Under the pieces are notes generated by a model that was given only the letters and a program-made list of their open reading frames with translations, was not told the origin of the DNA and made no database searches. A stretch of DNA of 64,000 nucleotides from Carposina sasakii (lineage: Eukaryota > Arthropoda > Insecta > Lepidoptera > Carposinidae): assembly GCA_014607495.2 (NCBI GenBank), contig CP053152.1, forward strand, positions 14,429,899 through 14,493,898, written 5' to 3'. Shown piece after piece: positions 1 through 12,300 of this stretch (position 1 is its first letter; every line of letters begins with the position of its first letter). The position numbers and the translations under genes are program-made.

Positions 1-215
1 CTGCCCGTGGGTATTGTACGAGGCGATTAAGGGTTCCCGGAAGGTGGGCAGCAGCGCCTCCCGTGTTGACGACATAGTCCGAAAATCACACTGCGGTCAC
101 CAACCCGCTTGTCCAGCGTGGTGACTATGGGCAAAAACCCCTCATGGCAGTAACCTTGTGGCGTGCCCTGGGGGAGGCCTACGTCCAGCAGTTGACTGCA
201 ACATGAAAGAAAGAA
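1..215 (+). repeat. RTE-type LINE 3' end fragment
   Basis: The stretch ends with 'gaggcctacgtccagcag' followed by 'ttgactgcaac', the usual 3' terminus of lepidopteran RTE-like LINEs. Its first 85 bases reappear with about 80% identity at 5022-5095, and the terminus reappears inverted at 11563-11660. No coding capacity remains. It lies in the intron upstream of the first visible Rabex-5 exon and is cut by the window edge. Confidence 0.6.
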
Positions 216-342
216 ATGAAACATTTACATATGTATATGCTGATGTCTGTCTTAGTTTTTCAATCACACAATGCAATATGTCACAAAAATTAAGTCAGTC
301 GATAATGAGTTCTTTCCAATTGCAATAAGGTGTGATTTGCAG

Positions 343-3300
343 CGCTACATGAAGCACATGGACACGGCGCCGCACTACGCACAGATCGACGCCGACACGA
401 AGGAAGCGCTCGTCGACTTTGTGGAGAAACACGCCATGACTTATTTACACGAGTAAGTATATTATGTCTTACGTACATAATTATAAATTAGTAATCATGC
501 TTACTAATATTATAAATATTTAATTGTATCAGGCGTCACTATTCGGAAGTTCATGTTCGAATTCGTTTGTTAATTTCCATTGAGGGGTCGCCCACCACCA
601 GGCCCTACACCCTCCGCTGACTCACGGATCTGTTGTTGTTGGCGAAACATATGTCGATTAAAAATTTTAAGTCGTTTTCGGATTAGCAGCTATGTATTTA
701 TGGTTGCATGCTAGGTGCTTGGATCTGGTTTCTCGTTGCGACGGTAGTGTCTTGTGTTTTTGATCATGAGTCGGCAGATCCGAGGGTCAGCGGAGGGTGT
801 AGGGCCCGGTGTTGGGCGACCCCTCAATGGAAATATTATAAATGCAAAAGTAAGTGTGTTTGTTGGTTTGTTACTTCTTCACGCTTTATTGACTCAAACA
901 ATCTTGTTGAAATGTTACATACATATAGTTGGGAATACAGAGAAGGACATAGGCTACATTCTGTAGTCCACGCGGACGAAGTCGCGAGCAACAGCTAGTA
1001 TTAGTTAGATAAGATAATATAACACCTTACTTTTTATCAGTTAGCCTAATAAGATTCACGCGGTAAGCCTACCGTCACTTTTCGGGTACGAATACAAGAA
1101 TCTAGCGGCCGTAATCTAATTTTAAAAAGCACCTTATAAAAACGTTCAACCATGCATCATCGGTTGTATATAATTACCGCCACGACCACAAAGCATATAT
1201 CTATCGTATCACATTCGCACGTACCTAATTCTTATATTTAAACCTCTTATTGTAAAACTCTCAAAATTAAGTTATCAGAGGGGTAAGCACGAACCTCTCG
1301 ATAGTCCGTCAACAAACTGTCAATTCCCATAGATTTTGCTAGCGAGTCGCTAGCGTTACGCCGCGTAAAAAGGTTCGTGCTTACTCCACAGTTCCTGAAA
1401 AATCCTAAATTCCTTTCCTACCTTTTTATTTATGTCACAATAATCATCGCAACATACCACTGTAACATACGGTGCTACTTATACACCGTGTGTAAACTTA
1501 AGCAACCGTTAAGCACGACATATGGCAGGCAAATGTATCGAATATCGAATCTGTCAAATTAAGCATTGCTTAGCAAACTAGATAGTCAAAGCTTAATTCT
1601 TTTTACCCGACTGCGCAACGCAAAGGAGTGGTATTGTGTTTATAAATATATGTAAGGCCCATAATATTTAGGTTACCATCGGTGGTGTTTTCCCCGACCG
1701 GCACGGACGACGAGCGAGCCGACCGCGCCATGTCCGAGCGGATACAGCAGCTGAGTTGGGTGGGAGAGAAGCAGCTCGAGTGCAAGCTCGACCGCGCCAG
1801 CCCGACCTGCCGCCGCCTGCTGTACAAGGCCATCAGTGGTGAGACATCCACAGAAACTAACTAATAATGACCTAAGAAATAGTGCTATGATAAAAAAAAT
1901 ATATATATACATACACACGGCTGTGTTTCTGAAACGGGTTAGCCCATGAAAAAGATATAAAAGAGGAGGTGGGACTATGAAGTGAGTCGTGTGGCAATCG
2001 TGAGGCCATGACGTCATGATAGGGGCGGAGCTTCAGCGCCAGTGTAACGCAGTAGCTGTAACCACACGCTTGTGCTCCGAAATGTAACTGTATTAAACTA
2101 GACACTAGCGCTTTTAACAGGGTACTTTTTTTTACTAAAACGTAGTATAATATTGCTATCCAGCGATGAGTGATTGCACTAGTAAAACAATCTTGAACCA
2201 TATTGATAATGAGCAAGTAGTTTGACTAGTCACTACAAGGTGGTTTCTATGTAAATGGGCAGGGCTACACTGTTCAATGATCTCCTCGGAACACTATTTT
2301 TGTATGAAAATATACTTAGCCGCTACTCCTCTTTTATTTCTTCTCCATGGGTTAGCCAGAACTGCAAAATCATCAAGGAGATCTGTTAGCCACGTATAGT
2401 GTAGCAGGGTTAGATGTAGGTAAGAGATCAGGACAATTTGAGCTTATTTTCTGAGGGAAAGCTGACTTTTTGCTTAGTCGACTTTTACGACATGCACGTG
2501 AGATGCAGCTGATGTATTCTAGTCTGAAGTTGCGTATCAGCATTTTACCTTACAGTACCTAAAACGTAGTACAGTACCTGTGTTGAAAAGTAAAAAAAAT
2601 AATGACTCGGACGTTAGCTCGTGATCAAGGGTTGTCCACACAGAGCGGAGACCCGTTTTGTGAAAACCGGTCCCTTGATTATGCAACTTTCAGTAGCAGA
2701 GCGGAAGCAATGCGATCGCGATAATTGAGAATGTGTGTGTGCAGGGCGAGGTCGCGGCATTTTTCGCTATCGCTCTGCCTCGGCTTTGCTATTGCAAATT
2801 AGGTAATCAGGGGGCCGTCTATTGGCGCGAGTAAACATATGTATGTATGAGATTTGGCTAGTTGGCTATTTGGGATGAAGAAATAACGTTGCCAAAAACG
2901 TACTGTAAAAGAGATGGTAAAATCTGAGTCTAATTGGCCCGATGGCTCAGTCGGTTAGAGCGAGAGCACGGTTCGCGAGAGGTCGCGAGTTCAAATCTCA
3001 CTCGGGTGAAATTCTTTATTGATAATTTTTATAGTATGTATGTAATACCATAGGTCCTGGAATAGGTCGAATCCCGGTAGGTGCAAACATTGATATGATG
3101 AATATCAATTCAAAGTCATAGATGTTTCTATACTTATCTATGTATTTATATACCGTTGCTTAGTACCCACGACACAAGACCTTAGGGATCTTACTGTGGG
3201 ACTAGGTTAATGTGTTGTGTAGTGTGTGAAAAAAAAAAAAAAAAAAAAAAACCGTTGTTGTCCTGGCAGAGTTGCTGGGCATGGACCGCGCGGCGTCGCC

Positions 3301-6300
3301 GGGCGGCAAGCTGGCCCGCGTGCGGCGCTGCTGCCGGCACGTGCTGGCTGTGTGTGCGCCGCGAGCCTCCGCAGACGAGCTGCTGCCTGCGCTCATATTC
3401 ACGGTACTCTTGGGCATACTAGTTCACAACAGGGAGCGCTCAGTTTAGTTCGCCGCTCCTAAACGAACTAGTTCGTTAGCTCATCATCACTGGACCGATC
3501 CGATGACATCGTTCGCTCGCTTTAATACGGTTCCTGCTACATGCGACAATTAGTTCGTCAGTTAGCTAGCTAGAACTAGACCGATCCGATCATATCGTTC
3601 ACTCGTTTTAATAATACATGCGACAATATAATATATAAAAACTGAAAAACTTTATTCTTTATTGCACATACTAAAAAAATATGGCTTACAAGATAAAAGA
3701 AGAGACGCATGTACAATGGCAAGCTTACCTTCTTAATTATGTAATGAATATTTATATTGGTGTAACAAAATAACCCTTTACCTATATTTTTCGCCTTTTA
3801 TATGTTTAGTTTAGCTGTCCCGTGCGTGACGATCTTAGTTCAGTCGACGTCAATCTTGTTCATTCGCCACTAACTAACGAACTACGAAATGGATAATGAA
3901 AGAACTAGTTCGCGTAGTTCACCTGTAGGAGCGCTCTTTTGACCTAGTTCGTCCACGAATTACACAAGACTAATTCACGGTACACTGCCTCTGCTCGTCT
4001 GTACCGTCATAGAAGCTGCAGTATGTATAGAGCGTGCCATAACCGTCCGCCGACACGTGGGTCTGTCTGTACCTATACTATCATATTACACTTCTTTTAT
4101 GCGCATTATACAGGGTGTAACAGAAAGGGTATGTTAAGCGAAAAGCTATGTAAATAGCCCACTATAGAGATCCTATTTCCAAAATTTGAGACTCGAAATC
4201 ATATTTTTATTTTTCAAGATTGTATGAAGAATTCCGAAACAACTCAGGAATGTCCATACCTTAATTTTGTAGACAGTTATAGATTTGTCACTGAAGATAT
4301 GGTTCCAAATAGTGGAACTAAAGCAAAAAGACAGCCATCTTTACGGTACGAGTATATGATACTCGGTTTATTATAGCTATTGCATTTGTTGAACAATTTC
4401 AGTAAAAATTTTATGTAAGTTTACAATGCATCTATACAGGGTGTAACAAAAAGGGTATGTTAGGCGAAAAGCTATGAATTATAAAGTACCTATTCCTAAA
4501 ATTTACATACCCAAAATCACATGTTTATTTTTCAAGATTGTATGAACATTCCTGACTTGTTTAGGAATTCTCCATACTAACTGGAAAAATTAACATTTGA
4601 TTTAGAATCTCAAATTTTGGGAATAGGTTCTCTATTGTGGGTTATTTTCATAGCTTTTTGCTTAATATACCCTTTTTGTTACACCCTGTATAGTAGTGTA
4701 AATTCCTTTACACAGGTGCTGAAAGCCAATCCTCCCCGCCTCGTCAGTAACATAAACTTCGTGACGCGCTTCTGTAACGCACAGCGACTGATGACTGGAG
4801 AGGGGGGGTACTACTTCACCAACCTGGTAAGTGAGAAGACTACAGTACTTCGTGATTAATGATGTATGTACACTTCGGGATTTGGGACGAGACAGTTGGT
4901 TGATTTCGCCTCCAGATAGCGTTATCCCTTTCGCACTACCTTCGGTATTTGTTAGGAGCAATGCGAATGTTATGCTTGTGATGTCGTTATAGTAGGACAG
5001 CACCACCCCACTTCCGTCCGTGGGTATTGTAAGAGACGATTAGGGGTTTCCGGGAGGTGGGCAGAGGCGTCTCCCGTCTTTTTAACATAGTCTGAAAAAC
5101 TCCGAAGAAAGAAAGAACATAAGATAAATTATCTAAATCGATCTAGCCTTTTTTTTATTTAACGCTCGAATGGGTAATGTTTATGTTTGTTACCAGTGCT
5201 GCGCAGTGTCGTTCATAGAGAATCTAACGGCAGAATCACTGACCATGGACAAGAAAGAGTTCGACTGCTACATGGCTATGCCCGCGTCTATTGGCGGTAG
5301 CTCGTGGGTAAGAACTAAAAAATTTCAATTATATTTCAAAACTAGCTATTTGCCCGCTATTTCGTCTGCATGGATTACTAAAATAATAATATGTTACTAG
5401 ATTCATCTTTGACAATGACGTATTTCCATACAAGTTTTCATCTCCTACTTCAATATCCTTCAATCTTTTTTTAGGGTTCCGTACAAAGGATAAAAAAACG
5501 GGATCTTTAAGTGATCCTCACTTGTTCGTCTGTCTGTTTGTTCGTCTGTCACAGCCAATTCGCACCGAATCTACTCTCCAAATTAGGTAAAATTTTATGG
5601 GGTAGTCAGAGGCGGCTCGTGATATTTTTTGATGGGGGTTCACAATTTTTTTTATAACATACCTATTGTTCAGATTTAAAAACTCGCGTAAAAGATATTT
5701 ATTTATTTATTTATTTATAAGGCTTGCCAACTACATAAATATCACACATTATTAAAAACATTATTTGAGCAAATATTCTGATATATATGTCACTTACAGG
5801 CTAGCACAACATTCCTAAATTAATTCAATAATACAATACAAACAAAGAAAACATGCTTAACAAATCAAATTATAATTAAATTAAAATACTACATCAAATA
5901 AATTAAATTAAGCTCAATCAAATAAAACTAACGTTAAATAAATTAATGCAAAAAACAAATAAAATCAGGCAAAAAATTAATTAAATTAAACAAAAATAAA
6001 ATAAAACTAAATCAAAATCAAATCAACATCAACATAATAACTTAATACAACCTCAACCGCCACGCAAATACTTCCAGGCATAACCCTTGTACCGTGGAAA
6101 TGAGTCTCCAAATATATCCACCTCCCCAATACTAGAACTCATCTGATTATATTCGTTACAAATTCTCGAGATAGGAGCGAACCTTCCCAAATTGGTTTTG
6201 CTAAGTACTATACTAAATACCTTAGTCAAAGGGTATCTAGGAAGTTTGTGAGGGACCGAGATTGAGATACAATCTAAAATAGGTGTACAACAAACATACC

Positions 6301-9300
6301 CATTGACAATTCTGTACAGGAAAACCAAGCTGTGTAATATGCGTCTACTACGCAGAGAATCCAGCCTGAAGAATGTCAAACGCCCGTCATAGCTACGCCT
6401 GTGGGAAATACCCGACGAAACAAAAGCAAGATGTCTTGTAAAAGCGCGTTGGATGGACTCAATACGCTGCGAATGAACCGCGTACCAGGGGCACCAAGCA
6501 ACACAAGAAAATTCCAGAATGCTACGCACTAAGGCATTGTAGAGGATTATTTTTACTCTTACGCTAAAATACTTGGTATTTCTCTTAATAAACCCCACCA
6601 TTCGTGCAGCTCTCTTTACCACCGATTCTATGTGTGGAATAAATGACAGTCTGCTATCGATCAATACTCCCAAGTCTCTTATGATATCAACCTTCTGCAG
6701 ACGGCTGTCACCGATGGTGTAAGATGAAGCAAGTGGTAGCAATTTTCTAGTGTATGTAATGTGTGAGCATTTGTTCGGGTTTAAGACCATGTTGTTAGTG
6801 ACGCACCAGTCCTCAATTCCATCGAGATCCCGTTGCAAAAGTGAAATATCGGCCGGGGAGCGTATGGTTCTATAAATTTTTAGATCATCTGCAAACAGAC
6901 TAAATTTACAGTTACTAATATTGTATGCAATATCATTAATAAATATTGAGAATAACAGGGGACCCAAATGAGAGCCCTGCGGAACACCTGATTTGGCAGA
7001 ATAAGATTTGGATTCATAACCTTTTACCACCACTCTCTGCTGCCTACCCGTCAGATATGACTTGAACCAAGACAGCAGCACGCCGTGAATGCCATATGAT
7101 TCCAATTTTCTAAGCAGCAACGAATGGGTCACCTTGTCAAAGGCGCTACTAAAGTCCGTATATACTGCATCAACCTGAAAGCCTTTATCAACTTCCTCAC
7201 AGAGATCAGTAACAAATAAGGCCAGGTTGGTCTGCACAGAATGACCGTGTCTGAAACCATGCTGGTGAGGGGTCAACTTATTCTGAAGACCATTATAGAT
7301 AATAGGGTATAACAACGACTCAAAAACCTTGGAAACACAAGACAATATTGATATAGGCCTATAGTTACATATATTGTTTGTACTCCCTTTTTTAAATACT
7401 GGTACTATCCTTGAACTTTTAAATTGCTTGGGAAAAGTTCCGTCTTTCAATGATCGGTTATAAATCAATGATAGAGGAAGAGACACAACAGAAGCGCACC
7501 TACTAAGAAACAAAGGTGGGATCGAGTCCGGGCCACTACCCTTTGAGGTATCTAACTGTTTTAGTTTTTTAGCTACTTCCTCTGGGGTGAATTGTATTTT
7601 ACAAGAAACACAGTCGCTCGTTAACACCAGATCAGGGGCAGCTGACACATCTGCAGAATATACCGTAGAAAAGTGACAAGCGAATAGCTCAGCAATTTCC
7701 GATCCCACCTCAGCACTGCGACCATTAAAATACATTATAGCTGGGAGCGCAGAGGTACCACTCCGTTTTCCCTTTATATACCTCCAGAAGGCTTTAGTAT
7801 CCCGGACAATGTCTGAATCAAGCTTGCTTATGTATGCCTTATAGCAACTGTCGTATAGCTTATGGCTACGTTCACGCAACAATTCATATTCTATCTTGTC
7901 TCTGGGGTTACAAAATTTGCGATATCTTAGTCTTATTTTATTCTTAACTGCTAACAAGCGGATCAAGGCAGCGCTGAACCAAGGCGGGTATCTAGAAACA
8001 ACTGGCCTTCGCTTAGGAACCACTTTTATAATAGTCTTATTTAGAACCTCATAGAATAATTCGACCATTTCATCCACAGAGTTACAAACGGAAAACTCCG
8101 CACCCCAATCCACTTCTCTAAGCTCCTTATTAATAGAGGTATAATCCGCTTTAAAGTAGTTATAATCTGTTCTAGCATTGGGAAGTAACGCAGAGGAATC
8201 TGACTTACCATCACCTAAGCAGTACAAAAGAGGAGGGTGGTTTATATCTGGTCTACTTAGGGTATCAGAGGGACTATTGACTTTACAGTTAGGCAGATTA
8301 CATAAAACCAGGTCAAGTAGTCTGTTCTTATAATTATACACATTATTAAATTGGTACAGATTATGTGTGGTAATAAAATCGACCATTAAACACTCCAACT
8401 CATTTCTGTAATTGCTTGGTAGCAAATACGAACCAGTACAAGATGGGGTCCATTCCAATGAGTGCAAGTTGAAGTCACCCAAAATAATTACATCATCAAC
8501 ATGATCCATGACACTGCTAGCACCTTCCAGAAACCTGGTGAGTGTATCCAATCTGGCAGGGGATGGAATGTAGACAGCACATATCGCAATTTTTCTTGGA
8601 ATATGGTCTATATCTATTTTTATTGTGATCCAAAGATCTTCACAGTCAGTCTCCCAGTTGCAAATTCTCGAGGATGATATTTCACGTGATACGGCAATCA
8701 ATAAACCTCCGCCATCCAACTTTGGATCACCAGGCCTCTTTCTTGTCCCCTTTCTCCTCGTTTTTTCCTTAACAGGGCGGTCCCGACGGTGCACTATGTA
8801 TCTCGAATCTATAAATTCGCTATCACTAATACTTGAATTCAGCCAGGTTTCTGTCAGTATAATAACGTCATAAGAACTTGTCAAAACATTTTTGTATACC
8901 TCGTTGGTTTTAGTTCTCATTCCAGACAAGTTCTGGTAGTATATGTCGAGCATAGTGAAGTCCACGCTACAGCATTCTTGTTATAGAGCTTAGACTAGAA
9001 GCTTGAGACTATCAGAGTTTCGAATATTTATAGCTTGGCTCTCTTCATTTTTTCTTGCAAAAATTTTTCCGTTTCGAACCCAGACAAACTTGAAATTCAC
9101 TTCCTTAGCTCTCTTCCTAGTTGCCGCATGCAGAGACTTGTTTGCAGGTGTTAGATGCTCCGCCACAAACACAGCGCTACGAGCACCGCCGAAACCCAAA
9201 TGCTGCGAATTAAGCTTGTCGGTCGAATTCGCTTTATTAAAGGTGTGAACTGCTGCCAAAAGCACATCTCGGTGACGTGGGCTTCGTAACTTAGCAACTA

Positions 9301-12300
9301 CAGTACGTGGACGGTTGCTATTTTTGTCTATTTTGGCGACACGAGTTACCTGAAGAATGTCTTCATCCACCAGAGGGGCATTGATTGTTTTGACAAGTTG
9401 TGTTAGGGTGTTCGCTAGGTTTTCAGTGCGATGTTCAGGTATTCCGTTGATTTCAACATTACTCTCACGCATATGCTGCTCGGTCACGCTTAGTCTCGTC
9501 GACATATTTTGGGTCATTGCAATGAGTTGACTATTATTTGCCTGCAGATCTCGAATAGTCTTACTATTTTCTTCAAGCTTTCTCTTTAATCCTTCATGTT
9601 GTTCGTTGAAGAATGATAATGAGTCCTGAAAATCCGTAATTTGTTTGTGCATATCATTCATTTTGCTTGTTATCAGGTCCGAAATAGATCTCTTTATATC
9701 GGCAGTGATATCCTTTCTTAGGTCGTCCAATAATATACGAAGAGCACTCTCCGTGATGTAACTATCTCCCTGGGTTTCAGATGGTCTAGCACGCTTAACT
9801 CTTTTCGTTGTATTGATACTGTCACCATACTCGATAGACAAGTTGTTGGTAGTTGAAGCACTCGCAGAGGCTATCTCGATAAGTCGTACTGGAGTATTTA
9901 CATTGTTGGTCTTAGGTAACTTGTTCAGACATCCCTGACATCTCCAACTACTCCTATTCTCTTTGTTCATGTCTTCGAACCTCTCCTTTGAAATGTTGGC
10001 ACACAGCAAATCGTAAGACAGCTTGCAATAGAAGCAGGTTATGAAATCCTGTTTTGGTAATTCTTCGCAACAACCAGCACATTTGTTCGACATTACGTAT
10101 ATTAGTAAAGATAGCAAAACTGAGGAGTGCGGCTAATAGAATCGTAGGCGCTCGGTGCACACGACTATGGATGGAGCAAGCGTAGAACTAAGCAGACAGT
10201 GTGACTCATGCGGGGCAAGCGCGCGGGGCGGTGCGCACCGGGTCGATGACCGAGCTGAGCGCGCGTTTTGCGCAACCAAACAGCAATAATTTTAAAAAGC
10301 TTAGATAGTATTTGTCTTGTAATTATTGAATCACTTACAGTTCAGTTTCAGCGATGTCACTAACGTTTTGCACACACTAACAGGCACCGAATAGTGATAA
10401 GTACAGTGCGTACTCAATGCTTTAAACCACCGTTTAAAATTAAACTTTATGGAGCGAACGGAATGTTGTGTTGTACGTAGGACGGCGCGTCTAAAACCTC
10501 TATAAAGATATACTTTTCTAACTATTTACATTTTTGAATAAGAGAAATTCCAGGACGCGTTGGCCCTTTGACTTTCGGTTCAAGGCGTTTGAGTCTTTTC
10601 ACGCTTTTTATTAAAACATATACTATATTGTTCCATTTTTAACACAAAATATCGCACACCAACAGTTTTTGATATTTATTTCAAAGAAAAACTGCGAACT
10701 AACTGAAATGCCGATACGTTTGTTTGTAAACATAAAACTAACATCGGAATCATCGCACACGCAGGTTGACCTCGCGCTCCGCGCGGATGTTCGGTTAACA
10801 ATTATAATCAAATTTCGTTCCACAGGAGCGCAATCTCTGGCGCTCCACTCGTTACAAGATACAACTTACCTACTATTACTTGACATAAACGCGTAGCAGG
10901 AATAGGTAGGTAATCTGTTAGACTATTGTAGCGGCAAAGTAGAATAGAAATACAACTATGAATAAGAATATAGTAAAATATAAATATGTAGTTATAAAGA
11001 AAAATAGACTGCGTAATCTAGTAGTAGTAGTAGACTAGAATGTAATCTTCATGGGTGGGAGTGCACTGCACCAGCGCTCTTTAGGACGAGCCGTCTCTGG
11101 GGGTAGTGTAATCCTGTGTCCCAAATACAGATGCGTAAAGTAAATAAAAAATAATTTTATTTTATTTCTCGTAGACCCCTTTCAAAAGTTTACTGGTTCT
11201 GGTAGACCCCCTACAGGCCTACATCACATACAAATTAATTGTGAACCTCAATTTTTTCACGCCAACGTAGACCCCCGTCGAGTCTCCTGTAGACCCCTGG
11301 GGGTCCACCTGGACCACTTTGGGAACCACTGGTCTAGACCGACAAACTTACACTGAACAAGAGCACAAGAACAAATGCAAAGTTCAGGTTACGCCGCGTT
11401 CACTATAACTAATTTCCCGTCCAGGCGGCGGCGCTGTCCTTATGTGGAGAAACACGTGAGGCGCACGAGCAACGCGCACGCGCACAGCAGCTGCTGCAGC
11501 AAGCGAGGGAACTCGACGCGCGCGCCGCCGCGCTCGCCGACAATGCTGCCTCCTTCCAGGTACATACACATCAGCCTGTTGCAGTCCACTGCTGGACGTA
11601 GACCTCCCCCAGTGTGGGCATGCCACAAGGCTCTATCACGCGTTTTCGCCATCCAGATACTAACAAAACTATAGGCATGCGTACGATTGAATGCGACATC
11701 TCGCTTTCACAATAAACTCAGATGTAACGCTGTAGTACCCTTGACAAGGAGACAGACATCTGCTCCCATTTATTATATTATCTACTAGTGGACGCCCGCG
11801 ACTTCGTTCGCGTAGACTGCAGACAAAACCAAATGTCGAAATTATCCGGGATAAAAAATAGCCTGTGTGTTAATCCAGGGTGTCGGCTAACTCCATACCA
11901 AATTTTATTAAAATCGCTCCAGCCGTTTTTACGCGAAAGAGTAACAACCATCCATCCATACTCACAAACTTTCGCGTTTATAATTAAAGAACCAAACTAT
12001 TTATATAATAAAAAAACTGAAAAGAAAATACCAAGCACTTGGATGTCCGGTGATCTAGAATCCTATGATATATTATTGAATGAATAGGTACTATTAAAGA
12101 AATAAAATATTCGTCGGGTTTTTGGATTTTTTAAATTATGTTTTTTACTTACTCACTATTGTAATAATTATTTTAGTTGGATAGGACTAGTAGGTACGAG
12201 TATTCCTAATAACCAATATGTAACCTAACTTTTTATTTACAGGAACAAATTGAAAAGAAAGTCCAAGACGTCCTCTCCAAAACACCCTTAGAAATAAAGC

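Larger units (their letters stand above)
5690..10290 (-). mobile_element. Near full-length Jockey/CR1-type non-LTR retrotransposon (LINE)
   Basis: On the minus strand the order is a GC-rich leader (about 10120-10290), ORF1, a 24-nt gap, ORF2, an A-rich 3' UTR, and a short (AATA)n tail at about 5698-5720. Both ORFs are open with their key residues, so the copy may be young. The 5' boundary is uncertain and may extend further. It lies antisense in the Rabex-5 intron between exons 5197-5307 and 11425-11559. A diverged, 5'-truncated relative lies at 19250-19940. Confidence 0.85.

Noticed and set aside
2936..3010. Candidate tRNA gene with box A and box B
   Set aside because: The anticodon arm does not form well and the sequence continues into a SINE-like body; nearby copies of similar heads are clearly SINEs.
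3202..3462. Overlapping ORFs with poly-Lys or poly-Phe starts
   Set aside because: The homopolymer comes from the SINE poly-A tail; the real coding sequence is the Rabex-5 exon 3270-3403 in one frame.
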